64,000 nt of DNA, taken from positions 1 to 64,000 of the forward strand of contig QYAI01000099.1 in NCBI GenBank assembly GCA_003988855.1, written 5' to 3'. Each line of letters opens with the position of its first letter. The first letter of the stretch is position 1. A model generated the notes under the pieces. The model was given only the letters and a program-made list of their open reading frames with translations, made no database searches and had not been told where the DNA came from. Of the stretch, positions 1 to 10,384 are shown one piece after another. Position numbers and translations under genes: made by a program. This stretch comes from Arachnopeziza araneosa. Lineage: Eukaryota; Ascomycota; Leotiomycetes; Helotiales; Arachnopezizaceae.

Positions 1-704
1 CCTTCTCGCCCGACGGCAAGCAGGTAGTCTCTGGGTCTTACGATAAGACAGTCCGGCTCTGGGATGCTGTGACAGGAGCAGCTCTGCAGACGCTCGAGGG
101 CCATTCGTCTTCTGTCTCTTCAGTCGCCTTCTCGCCCGACGGCAAGCAGGTAGTCTCTGGGTCTTGCGATGAGACAGTCCGGCTCTGGGATGCTGTGACA
201 GGAGCAGCTCTGCAGATGCTCGAGGGCCATTCGTCTTCTGTCTCTTCAGTCGCCTTCTCGCCCGACGGCAAGCAGGTAGTCTCTGGGTCTTACGATGAGA
301 CAGTCCGGCTCTGGGATGCTGTGACAGGAGCAGCTCTGCAGACGCTCGAGGGCCATTCGTCTTCTGTCTNTTCAGTCGCCTTCTCGCCCGACGGCAAGCA
401 GGTAGTCTCTGGGTCTTACGATAAGACAGTCCGGCTCTGGGATGCTGTGACAGGAGCAGCTCTGCAGACGCTCAAGGGCCATTTTTCTTCTGTCTCTTCA
501 GTCGCCTTCTCGCCCGACGGCAAGCTGCTGCCATCTTTAAATATATCAAATTCTTGGATCGTAGAGGGCGCTGCTAACATTCTCTGGCTGCCTTCTGATT
601 ATCGAGCTACTTGTATAACTATTTGGAAAGAAAATATTTTTTGGGGACAATCATTAGGGAGAATTACATTCATTCGGTTTATACAGGGGCCAAAGCTCAT
701 ATAG
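1..704 (+). CDS. NLR-type protein, C-terminal WD40 repeats (partial, 5' end off window)
   Basis: The frame is open from base 3 to the TAG at 702-704, so only the C-terminus is present. It encodes tandem 42-residue WD40 units (126 bp each, boundaries near 82, 208, 334 and 460), each with GH, SPDG and LWD signatures, followed by a non-repeat tail containing ILWLPSDYRAT and SLGRITFI. That tail is typical of the end of fungal NACHT-WD40 proteins (HET-E/HET-D-like NLRs), cytosolic receptors in which the WD40 propeller recognises a non-self ligand and the N-terminal effector triggers cell death. The effector and NACHT parts lie outside the window, so the NLR label is inference from the tail and repeat style. 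The units are almost identical in DNA. Base 370 is an N, which suggests the assembler had trouble with the array. A plain WD40 protein is the alternative. Confidence 0.8.
   Translation, partial: FSPDGKQVVSGSYDKTVRLWDAVTGAALQTLEGHSSSVSSVAFSPDGKQVVSGSCDETVRLWDAVTGAALQMLEGHSSSVSSVAFSPDGKQVVSGSYDETVRLWDAVTGAALQTLEGHSSSVXSVAFSPDGKQVVSGSYDKTVRLWDAVTGAALQTLKGHFSSVSSVAFSPDGKLLPSLNISNSWIVEGAANILWLPSDYRATCITIWKENIFWGQSLGRITFIRFIQGPKLI
82..527 (+). repeat. Tandem 126-bp WD40-coding repeats
   Basis: Three full 126-bp units start at 82, 208 and 334, and a fourth begins at 460 and degenerates after about 527. A partial unit precedes them at 1-81. Units differ at very few bases (for example acg/atg, gag/aag, tac/tgc), so the array is homogenised. 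The unit length equals one 42-residue WD40 blade. Confidence 0.95.
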
Positions 705-2883
705 TAGAACTGACTATAATCCTATTATATATTGTAGTGGGGTTCCAGGGTGCATGACATTTTTCCGTCATTTCGCTAGCGGGAGCACGTGCGTAGGACT
801 CTCTATAAAGGAGGTTCTACAGAGCATCAGAGCATCTACATGAAGGACAACGGGGGGAGACAGAGGGAATGAGAGAGAGAATAGTTAGTTAGGTTTATTC
901 ATGCGATTGATTTTACGAATAGATCTAGTTTAAGTACAAATAAAGCATTAATTATACGAATTTTATTAATATTTTTTTCTTACTAATACTGTCACGAATC
1001 TAGAACTCCTTATTCGTGATCACGTGCCGAGAGCCAGCCTTGCAAGGCTGCAGCCAGGCCACCAGGCAGACTAGCGCGTCTGGAGTAGATAAAACTATTG
1101 TAAATCTCAGAGCTTCTCGCTTTTTCTTCCTTAGCTTAGAATTGTAACGGCACGAACACGGATGTGGCTAGTCAAGAGGCATATAAGAGTGCGTTGATAG
1201 TCTGAGTACATTCGGTTCATAGGCTAGCTACGAAGGAAAAGAAGAATATAAGAAAAGAAAAACTACACGAGTAAAGTGTGCCTTATGTACAGTAGACTTC
1301 TCTCTAGCCCTAGTCCGAATAGACTCTGAATGTGCCCTTTATTCTCCACCCTCCGGAAATGAGGTTCTTATGCCCGAGCTGTCCACGCATGACATTTCAT
1401 TCACGTGATATCTTGCTCATCACACTAAGATCGTTACTCGCTTCGATCCGAAGTACCAACCTACGTGGCGATCTTATATAAATTTGCACGCTACAGCCGC
1501 TATAAGGATATTAACGATCCCTCGTATAGTAGAGAGATCTAAGAGCTCGGCTAAGGCTTTTTTATAAGATTTAGAGATAGTATAAGCTTAGTAGTATAGC
1601 TGTGGTTGTGACAGCAGAACCTCGGATTTCTAGGTCACGGGGTTCAGGGGCAGGGTCGGAACCGATTCGGACTAGGGGCAGAGCCCCTATTTGTACACAG
1701 ACTTCTGTAACGGTTCACGATTGCACGGTCAGAACACGTGAATGATGAATCTGATAGTTCAAGAAGGTAAAGCTGAAGAGCACCAAGTGCTTGAAGCTTT
1801 CTACATATACTCTTCGTACGAGAAGAACAGCCGACATCGTTCTTGTCGCACGGTCTTCTTTTCAATAGTTAATCAATAGTCAATCAATAGTTCTATCGAT
1901 AGTCTTGTCAATAGTTCTGAAGATCGCTCTACTAATCTTCATCCCTTCTATCAAAGAAGTCAGCTTCGAGTGCTGCCTTAGTTCCTACCTAGGTCCTGAC
2001 CACTGGGTCCAACTCGTGACACTTCCCTTTCTTTTCTTCTCTTCATATTCTTCTTTTCCTCCGTAGCTAGCCTATAGGAAAATATAACCAAGAACGCACT
2101 CCCATATGCCTCTTCTTACCTTTATTTCACCCTGTGCCGTTACAATAAGTAAGTACCGCTCTAAATCAAGAAAAGCAATCAAAATTTTTAAAAGTTAATA
2201 CTACGGAGTAATAAATTCGGTCAAGACGCTTAAGGCCTTCGGCAGCAATCAGTCAGGTGATTGCGTTGATGTCGATTTCAATTGTTGTCGTCGTTTCCAG
2301 TAATGATGAGGTCTTATTTTCCAGAAGCAATAATAATTCTGAAGACCTCTCATTCTACTCCTGAAATACTCTCCTTAGAATATAGTATTGAATAGCCATC
2401 CTAGGTAAGCATGTTCGCTTCAGGCACCAGTGGCCGACACAATTCATAAAACACCGCAAGAAAACATACCTCGTTGTAAGCTAGCCACAACTGCTAATTT
2501 AAAATTAGAGAATTAGATCGTACGAAAGGTTGTAACCGACGAATCGGTTTATTCAGAGCTTTTATAATTGTAGTGTATTAGAACGAGTAGCTTAAGACAA
2601 AGAATTTAGGCAATACGTGTCGCACTTATTCGAAGAGAAAATCTCTCACAATGTAACTTAATCAATAACTTCATACTTTTTAAACCTTGTATCTATGTGT
2701 AGTGAATTTTTGTTTCTTGATTTCAAAAATAGAAGCGTGCTACGAATTATTGCATCCCCTAGTGGCGGTGTTCTATGAATTAAGGTTATGTCAGCCACGT
2801 GTAAGGGTTTCGCAACTTCGCTCGGTCAGACTTCATCTTACTCCTAATCATTCCAGACGACAAATAGTTCTTAACATCTCACA
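705..2883. other. AT-rich gene-free region with transposon-like remnants
   Basis: No convincing gene was found in this 2.2 kb. It is AT-rich with short ORFs only. It contains TATA-like stretches (ctctataaagg near 801) and the inverted LTR-like pair listed separately. The composition and the position between an NLR and a HET gene fit a TE-eroded spacer. No transposase or polymerase motifs are readable. Confidence 0.6.
1141..2147. mobile_element. Inverted pair of LTR-like or TIR sequences (degraded element)
   Basis: The left arm, starting at 1141 with attgtaacggcac, is mirrored by the reverse complement ending at 2147. Shared blocks in order are attgtaacggcac, aagaggcatat, gagtgcgtt, ataggctagctacg and ggaaaagaagaatat. 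A further block, ccctagtccgaat, lies at about 1307-1319 and inverted at about 1664-1676. Both arms carry an AT-rich TATA-like motif. This could be two LTR fragments of one family in opposite orientation, or terminal inverted repeats of a 1-kb non-autonomous DNA element. No coding capacity is visible between the arms and no clear target-site duplication was found. Confidence 0.5.
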
Positions 2884-5393
2884 ATGACTTGTCAAGCGTG
2901 CGAGAATCTATCAATAGGTGGTTTATTCGAGCAAGGTCAGTCTAGTCGTGATCACTGGCAACTCCATTCTTCATTTGATCTACTCGAAGCTGCGGCGAAT
3001 AATGGATGCAACACCTGTCAAATCTTTTATAAGGCTTTCAATGATACTTACATCAATTTGAATGAGAAAATTGCTGAGCTAGAACAAAAATTCAGCACGA
3101 GTTGCCCAATCATGGTATTCTTAGAGATGTTCTTGTCCGAAAGTCGGAAGAGATCAATAACAAAGCTACTCGTGCAAATCGGCAACCAACCGGATAGGCC
3201 AGGTACTGAGCCGCTGAGGATCTCATTTCGGATCTGTGTACCAAGAGGTCAACTTTTACTGAAGTTACACTAGAATAGGTATGCTAATATTGCTGCAGAT
3301 TTCAAGCCAGAAAGAGAAAATGTTGAATATACTCTTCGATATACTCAGTTAGATCACGACTTAAGTTCGGATGAGAATTTCAAAGTTGCTCAGGACTGGA
3401 TTCAAGACTGCTGCACGGGTCACGACCCTGGTATTTGCTTTCCACCTGTTGACGTTGACCTTCCAACGAGACTCATTGATGTTGGAACACCGCCAAATTT
3501 TAAGGTCTTACATCTTATAGAGACTTCGAAAGTTGATAACGGTCAATATCTTGCCCTTTCTCATTGCTGGGGACCCCCAGCGTCTAAAAAGCTGCTCACA
3601 ACGACCGAAACTCTCAAGTTACGTCTGGAATCAATCGATATCAATGAGATGCCGCCCAACTTCGCAGACGCTGTTGTCATCACGCGAAAATTAGGGCACA
3701 GATTCCTCTGGATTGATTCCCTGTGCATCATTCAGGATTCAAAGTCAGATTGGGAGATTGAGAGCCAAAACATGGGAAGAATCTATACGAATGCAACTTT
3801 GACCATAGCCGCCGCTGCCGCGACAAGTAGTGAGGGAGGTCTATTGAAGAAAAGTTACCAGCCTATTCCTGATGATCAACTCCACCCTTCAAAATGGTTT
3901 CTCGAAAACTCTATTGGAAGAACTCATATGTTTTCTCAGCCTGATGCGAAGATTGACACACCGTTGGAGGGTAGTGAAGTGAAGGGTAGCCCTGAAGTCG
4001 GTCACATGAAACTCCGACGAGATGATCAAGACCGGATTGTCATACTGAGCCGTTAAGCCAGTTCTCTGGCATGGAAGAGAACTGGTTCAGAATAACATCA
4101 GGAGGACCATTATCGCACCGTGGTTGGTGCTTGCAAGAAAGATTACTGTCACGGAGAATTTTATATTATGGCAATCGCCAAATTTATTGGCAATGCGCAT
4201 CTCGCCGTACAGCTGGTGATGGCGAAGAATTACCAACTTCTGCAGCAAGATCTCAGGCTAGTTTCAGTAATGAAGTGTCAGAATGGCCTGACGTGCTTGG
4301 TTTGAAAGAGTACCATCGCAAAAACTTTAACCCAGGCTCTCTCAGCCAGCGCCAAGCGATCATGACCAGAATATACCAAACATGGCATAATGTCCTGTTT
4401 ATGTATATCAACCGCCGCCTGACTTATGATTCAGATAGGCTACCAGGTCTTGCCGGTATTGCAACCCTGATTCATGAACTTACGAATGATCAATATGTTG
4501 CAGGATTTTGGCGCCAAAACTTGCTCGTGGATCTTTTATGGTCCCACACATATCGAGCTCTCAAAGAAGATGCACCACGATCAATAGCAGAGCGTTATGA
4601 AACAGAAAAGCCAGAATGGGAGAAAGCAACTTCTACTTTGTCAGGACCTTCTTGGAGTTGGTGTTCCCACGCATTCACTGATCTTCTCGAATTCTTTGCC
4701 GATCATAACGAGGAATATCGATCTAGATTCTGGCAGGCACAAGACGCGGAAATCAGAGATGTTAACGTGGAGCTGGTGTCTGACAAACCTTTTGGACAGG
4801 TATTGTCTGGGAAGCTCGTCATTCGTGGGTTCACATATCCGAGATGGGATGTCCGAGCTCTTGAAGTAAATCGATTCCAGGAAAAATGGCGTATCTGGAG
4901 CTCTATTATTCTCGGAGTTTGTCCACATAGTCCATGGATTCGAAACAGGAGTGATAACGTGAGCCCAGATATCAATACCTTGTGGGACTACTGGCCACGG
5001 CAGAAATTTTCACCCTCAAAGCGGGTTTGGATACATATATTTTGGTGGCTCGTAGATCTCTGCAGAATTGTCTTGTGGCAAGGTATGGCAGAATTTTATC
5101 GGAAAAGAGACCGAGCGGATTGTGGTGCTTGTAACCAATATTTATGCATACATGTTCTTTCCATTGTTGAGAAGAAGCTTGAAAGAGACAGCCGGCATGA
5201 AGTGAGCCTCTGGGCTTTGGTACTTGAGCCTGTCCCTGGAGAGACGAAAACATATCGCCGTGTTGGCGTGGCTAGGAAAGCAGCATACATCAGCGAACAG
5301 GAATTTCTTGACGCAGAAGCCTCGGAGACGAAAAGCAAAGTGACCCCTACAGCATTCGATGGATGGAAATTTCAAGAGATTGTCGTCATTTGA
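2884..5393 (+). CDS. HET-domain (heterokaryon incompatibility) protein, probably with a frame break
   Basis: HET domains mediate cell death after fusion of unlike fungal individuals. The three HET signatures are readable: YLALSHCWG (from about 3547), FLWIDSLCIIQD (about 3700) and RGWCLQERLLSRRILYYG (about 4120). The in-frame TAG at 3271 is removed by a well-formed intron at 3203-3298 (GTACTG donor, gctaat branch, CAG acceptor), which joins frame 1 to frame 1. A second change, from frame 1 to frame 3, is needed between 4026 and 4053. The coding texture continues on both sides (LRRDDQDRIV, then LSQFSGMEENWF), which suggests a lost base. The weaker alternative is a poor intron at 3979-4061. The C-terminal part ends with a WALVLEP...RRVGVA block usual for the family. 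The start at 2884 gives the conserved Cys-rich N-terminus (CQACENLS, GCNTCQ). The gene may be a recent pseudogene. Confidence 0.75.
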
Positions 5394-5422
5394 CAAGAAT
5401 GGAACGAAATTATTTGATAATG

Positions 5423-5646
5423 CGAGGCAGGCAAAATTCGTCTTCGCCGAACGAAAAGGCCTAAACCGTAAAATGTTAATACTCGTCTTAAAAAAGCACT
5501 TAAAACTTAAAAGGCAGAGCTCTTAGATACTTATCTTTTTATTGTCTAGAGTTTTTATCGACTCTAGAAGAGTGAAGATTGTAGTATTGGAGCTTCGACT
5601 TTACGATTTCCAGACGCTTCGGCGAAGACGAATTTTGACTGCCTCG
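5423..5646. mobile_element. MITE-like element with 29-bp terminal inverted repeats
   Basis: The left arm 5423-5451 and right arm 5618-5646 are reverse complements at 28 of 29 positions (core caaaattcgtcttcgccgaa). Weaker pairing continues inward through the cgtaaa blocks. The trinucleotide atg occurs immediately outside both ends, a possible 3-bp target duplication. The 224-bp interior is AT-rich and non-coding. It lies 30 bp downstream of the HET stop codon, so it may act as the gene's 3' end or terminator. Family is unknown. Confidence 0.6.
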
Positions 5647-6660
5647 ATGAGAGGTGTGAGAGAATAGAAGAATCATAAAATTGGAAATTCACGCTTTTCG
5701 AAGCCCAAAATGAGGAGGTAACAAATGTATATTAGAAGATGCTCAGAAAATTGATGACTGATGGTGAAAATCACTTGAAATGGCATGACAGTGATTAGCT
5801 ATCAGACACTAGGTAGTAAGTGCTGCCTGTCCTCTGCGTGATATGCTGTGGAGGATCCCATACATTCCGGACAAATAGTGACGTTGATGGTAAGTAGAAT
5901 CGGGATGATAGTTGAATAGTAGAAGATATAAGAGAATCGTCTGTAGCTCAATTCCTTGGGGTACAGTGTATCTAAGCTCCAGGTATGGGACCATATTAGC
6001 GGCTGTAATGCATGGGAAAAGGGATACGTGTGTGTAAGCATACGTTTGAATCGATTGACATATCAAACATAGAAGTGTAGAACGAAGTCTCGGAATTGTG
6101 GCTAGGACAATGGGCCCCATTTCATCAATCAATAATCTTGTGACCCAAAACCATTGAGAGGATTGGTTGTGGCTTTTTGGGCTTCCTGAAAATCTGTAAG
6201 GCTGCAGAGTTGAACATGTGAAGCGAGAACACAGCCACCACTATTTGTGCAATCAATTCAGGTAAACAAACAACTTTTACAAAAATTTATCAACTTGGAA
6301 GAATAAAGCAAAATTGTTGTGAAGTATCTTCAACAATAAGCAAAACCAACAAGACCACCACAGGCAAGGAAGGATATCCTCGGAATGAATATCTCCGCAT
6401 CAGACTTTAAAGCAGAAGAGACCTATTAAAAAGATGAAAACGAGAGCTTATGAAGCGAAATTGAAATGGAGATCTCTCCGATCATTGATAAAAGCAATAG
6501 AGAGTGCCAGTCATCATACATACAAATGAACCTAGATTTTTCGTCGCGATCTTCGCAATCCTCTTTATATGTTCGCTACAAATTGAGTGACGCAAGGTAG
6601 AAGAAAGATAACATCTTGTGACAGTCCACTCAAAACATCAGATGATGTTTGTGAGGTGTA

Positions 6661-6730
6661 TGAGGGTGTGAGGGTGGTGAGGGTGGTGAGGGTGGTGAGG
6701 GTGTGAGGGTGTGAGGGTGTGAGGGTGTGT
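6661..6730 (+). repeat. G-rich short tandem repeat (tgagggtg type)
   Basis: Some ten consecutive copies of gagggtg or gagggtggt form a purine-biased run with repeated GGG tracts spaced by 4-6 bases, which could fold as a G-quadruplex. It lies about 440 bp upstream of the cytochrome b561 start codon. Confidence 0.85.
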
Positions 6731-7169
6731 CGTTTTTCCTTTTGTCGAGGGGTCGTAATTTACGCCCCACACCGAGTTGGTTGTCGGGCCACCACTGGCT
6801 GAAAATGTCAACACTAAGACTGCACAACGCATCACCCCTCCAACCACGCCCGGCGAGAGGATCCCTGATGAACATCTCCAGCTGAACCGTTGTCTGATCC
6901 AGAAATACAAAGCTATCGATAGCTTCATTGTCAGATATTCTGTCTCTTTAGATTCTACCAAGCTGTGTGACGTTGTACTGTTACCCCAGAGACGATAAAC
7001 CTTGTTTACTACGATAAGCTGTCAAAGTTATTTCACCGCTAGTGCATTCCAAAGCTACTTGCGCACCGATCCGCATTCCTCGGGCATATCGATAGGAAGT
7101 TCTCTTCCATTCTACCTTAAATTTTGCATTCGGGAAGAGTTGAGCTGCCATCGGCGGCGTGCCGTCGAG

Positions 7170-9810
7170 ATGGCATCTGCGGATAACTTGTCGCCGGCTG
7201 GGAGCAGCACTTACTCCTCGAATACAATGTATGTTGGAGATGGAACATGGGATGCTTCCAGGAATGATTTCTTGCTCCCGAATCTTGTTGGCCTGAATTT
7301 TGAAACGATGAGATACAATGGTACGGCTGCTAGAACTCCGGAGGAAGAAAATAAACTGACTGCAAACAGGCATGGGAAATAGATTCGCAGGAATGCCACA
7401 ATACCACTCATTGATAAAGGGACATGGAATCCTGGCAGTCATAACCTTTCTATTCATCGTACCGATTGCCATCCTCATGGCCCAATTCTACCATCGCTCG
7501 CCATTCTGGGCACTTCGAATACACATCTACCTCCAAATCATGACGGTGGCATTGTCAACAGTGGTATTTACATTGGGTTATTTTGCCGTCGGCCCAGAAC
7601 GAAGTCTTACAAACCCACATCATGGAATTGGGACCGCTATATATGTTCTCATTTTGGTACAAGCACTTGGAGGCTGCTGCGTTCACAATAGAGCAAAGAA
7701 GAGAGTTCCAAGAAAGGTGCCAGTTCATTTGGTACTCCATCAATGGATCGGACGAACAATTGCCCTGTTAGGATTTGCCCAAGTTGCATTAGGTCTTACC
7801 TTATATGGTAGTCCAAAGTTTACGTTCGTTCTGTACTCTGTGTGGATGACATTCCTGCTGGTCCTATTTTTTATCTTGTGTTATCGAGCTACTCCAGAAT
7901 TGGGATTGGTGAGAGAAAGTAGTCATGGTGGAACTGTTATTGAAGATCGCAAGCCGAGTCGATTCGGAGGGTTGTTAGGGCCCTTGGCTGCAGGCGCAGG
8001 AGCAGCTGCACTTTTGAGCAGGAGAGATAAGAGCCGACGAGACGAGGTGATACCTAGCAGACGAGGAAGTCGGAGAGGAAGCCGAAGAGGAAGCCGAAGA
8101 GGGAGTGAAAGTTATGTTGAAGATGAGAAATACGAAGAGAAGCACAAAGAAGGAGGTGGTATCATGGGAGCATTGCTGAAGGGGGCTGCTGTTGTTGGCG
8201 CGGCTGGCTTGGCAAAAAGCTGGTATGATAGGAGGCAAAGAAGAAAAGAAGAGGACGAGTATTCGTCCGTCGCACACGACACACCTTCAAGAAGACATGG
8301 TGGAGGGAGGCGACATAGTGATAGTGACCTGAGCGAGAGCGTGGTTGTACATCGAATGGAAGAAGGTCGACCAAGAAGATCAGGCATCTTACCCGGACCT
8401 GGAGATCCCGTCGCGGCGGCTGCAGCAATTAGTGCTGCAGAAGCACGACCAACAACACCAGCACCAGTCACGCCAAAGCCAAGTCGACGACGAGACTCTT
8501 GGGAATCAGACAGCGATTATGAATCAACAGATTCACCTTCAAGGAGACCTCAGTCTTCACACGTGGCACGCAACGGATTGCTTGCTGGGATTGGTCTGGG
8601 TTTCATCGTGAAGAAACTGAAGGACAGACGAGATAGAAAGGAACTAGAGCGTCTTGACAGGCTCGAAGCAGAGCGTCTTGAAGATGAGAGGCGGGCTCGG
8701 CAGGGAGGTACACCAGCACGTCTTACAGGTGATGGCTTTCCTGCCGGTCGCAAACATGGAAGGCGAGGTTCACTTACGCAGTCATCTAATTTAAGCTCGA
8801 TTGATGATCCGCATGGAATTCGTCCAGGCGCTATCCCACCAATCCCAGCTGCTCTTGCGGCTGGAGCTGGAGCAGCGGCATTAGGGTCAAGATCAAGACC
8901 TGGTACCGCTGGCGCACCATCAACATTAACATCAAGGCCCGGAACAGCAGGAGGGATGTCACATTCGGTATCCAGGCACGACGTCCCAGAACCAGTTTCA
9001 ATGCCTCCAGCACCGCCAGATCCTCACGGTATCTTACACCCGTCAGAATCAGGCAGTGAAGCCTACACCTCAGCAGGCGGCCACCCTCACCGTAGACATT
9101 CGTCTAGACGAAGAAGAGAGGGTGAAGCTGCAGCTGCAGCCGCAGTCGGTGCCGTGGCGCTTGAGGAAGCAGCTAGGCGGCGTAGGTCACGCAGTCGAGC
9201 AGGCGATATACCTACCGCAAGTGGCCCAATACCTTTACCTTCTGGAAGTGGCAATATAACATCTCCTCCTGTAAGCTTGAAGCTGAAGGTCCATGATGAC
9301 AAGGATCGCCATGTCACTCTGCGGAGATTAACGGAGGAAGAAGCTGCTGCAGAGAGAGAGTCTAGAAAAACAGAAAGGAGAAGGAGACGGGCAGATTCTG
9401 TTTCGAGTATCAATAGTACAGATGCCGGGGGTGCTTCACGGCAACGCTTCCGACGTTCTGAGCGAGAGGCCGAAACAAGAGCAGAGAGTTTAGCTCCCCC
9501 TCCTCCACCACCTCCTCAGATGGCACCATTAAGTCCACCTAACCCAGCCTTTGCGGGCGGCAGAAGACCGAAAGACAGCGCTTATTACAGTGGTAGACCA
9601 GGAGAGCCTTCAGTAAGCCAACCCGTAGTTGGTGCAGGGAGTGTAGGATCTCGGGAAAGCCATGGAACCTGGAGCGCCTTGAGCCCAAGTGTCTCTGGGA
9701 TTGGAGATGGAGCGGAGGTGGCAGCCGAGAGGAGAAGACGAAGAAGGTTGGAAAGAAATCAACGCGATGGTGGCACAGGACCGAGTGGAGGTGGAGTGGA
9801 ATTTTCTTGA
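7170..9810 (+). CDS. Cytochrome b561-domain membrane protein with long basic C-terminal tail
   Basis: The model joins 7170-7320 and 7370-9810. The 49-nt intron has a GTACGG donor, an aactgac branch and a CAG acceptor. It gives 863 aa with continuous sequence at the join (TMRYNG|MGNRF). Residues about 64-220 hold five hydrophobic helices with the eukaryotic cytochrome b561 pattern. Candidate haem-b ligands are H69 (GHG), H102 (RIHIY), H135 (HHGIG) and H174 (LHQWIG). The family moves electrons across membranes, often from ascorbate to ferric iron. The remaining 640 residues are predicted disordered: an RRGS tandem block near residue 230, many Ser/Arg-rich and Ala-rich stretches, short hydrophobic Gly/Ala segments and a run of prolines. 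No DOMON domain is present. The tail's role is unknown. Electron transport is inferred from the family. Confidence 0.85.
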
Positions 9811-10384
9811 TGAAATTCAGAGTGAAGTTCCTACAATTTCGACGGAATTTGATCTCTTATCGAGCGAGCATATGGGTGGTGTTTTGGAATTGTAAAATAT
9901 CATGTTTGTGGTGGATACAGGATGAACAGATACTGTTCTTCGTAGCGAGATGCGATAGATCTGATGTCTATAATGATGATTGATTATACCTTACATCTTT
10001 TTTGGTCTTTAAATAAACTTGATCCTATGATTTGTGACATGATACTTGTTTACACAAAAAGGGGTTAAGCAAGGCTACTTTTTGCCCCTCGGTTGAATCT
10101 CAGCCTCGCCAAAATCTCCAACTTCGCGTCGTCGCGTAAACAAAGCACAACACTGAAGAAGATACCAGAAAACCATTTCGTTACGAATCGCAGACAAATT
10201 CTAAAATAGAATCCTCGAAGATAATTTGCGACTTGTATCTACAGACTCCATTTTGTGTAACACATCCTACAAATCACATCCTGCGGATCCCAACCAGTCT
10301 GCATCTCGCAGATCGCAGAACCTGACTGCAAAGCTGGATTGCAGAACCACATCGCATACCTCTATTTCTCATCCTCCACCAAAA
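9811..10384. other. Intergenic: 3' end of b561 gene and promoter of NNF1
   Basis: No gene seen. The region is AT-rich after the b561 stop. The frame used by the Nnf1 gene is open upstream to 10226, but that stretch looks like 5' leader. Confidence 0.55.

Larger units (their letters stand above)
5394..7169. other. Intergenic region between HET gene and cytochrome b561 gene
   Basis: No supported gene. It holds a 224-bp MITE-like inverted-repeat element (5423-5646) and a G-rich short tandem repeat (6661-6730). ORFs around 5800-6130 on the minus strand have no recognisable domain or coding texture. The last few hundred bases are the likely promoter and 5' leader of the downstream gene. Confidence 0.6.

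Noticed and set aside
3271..3273. In-frame TAG in the first HET gene taken as a nonsense mutation
   Set aside because: It lies inside a well-formed intron at 3203-3298 whose removal keeps the reading frame.
10226..10384. Upstream extension of the Nnf1 reading frame
   Set aside because: The segment lacks Nnf1-like sequence and the ATG at 10385 gives the expected length.
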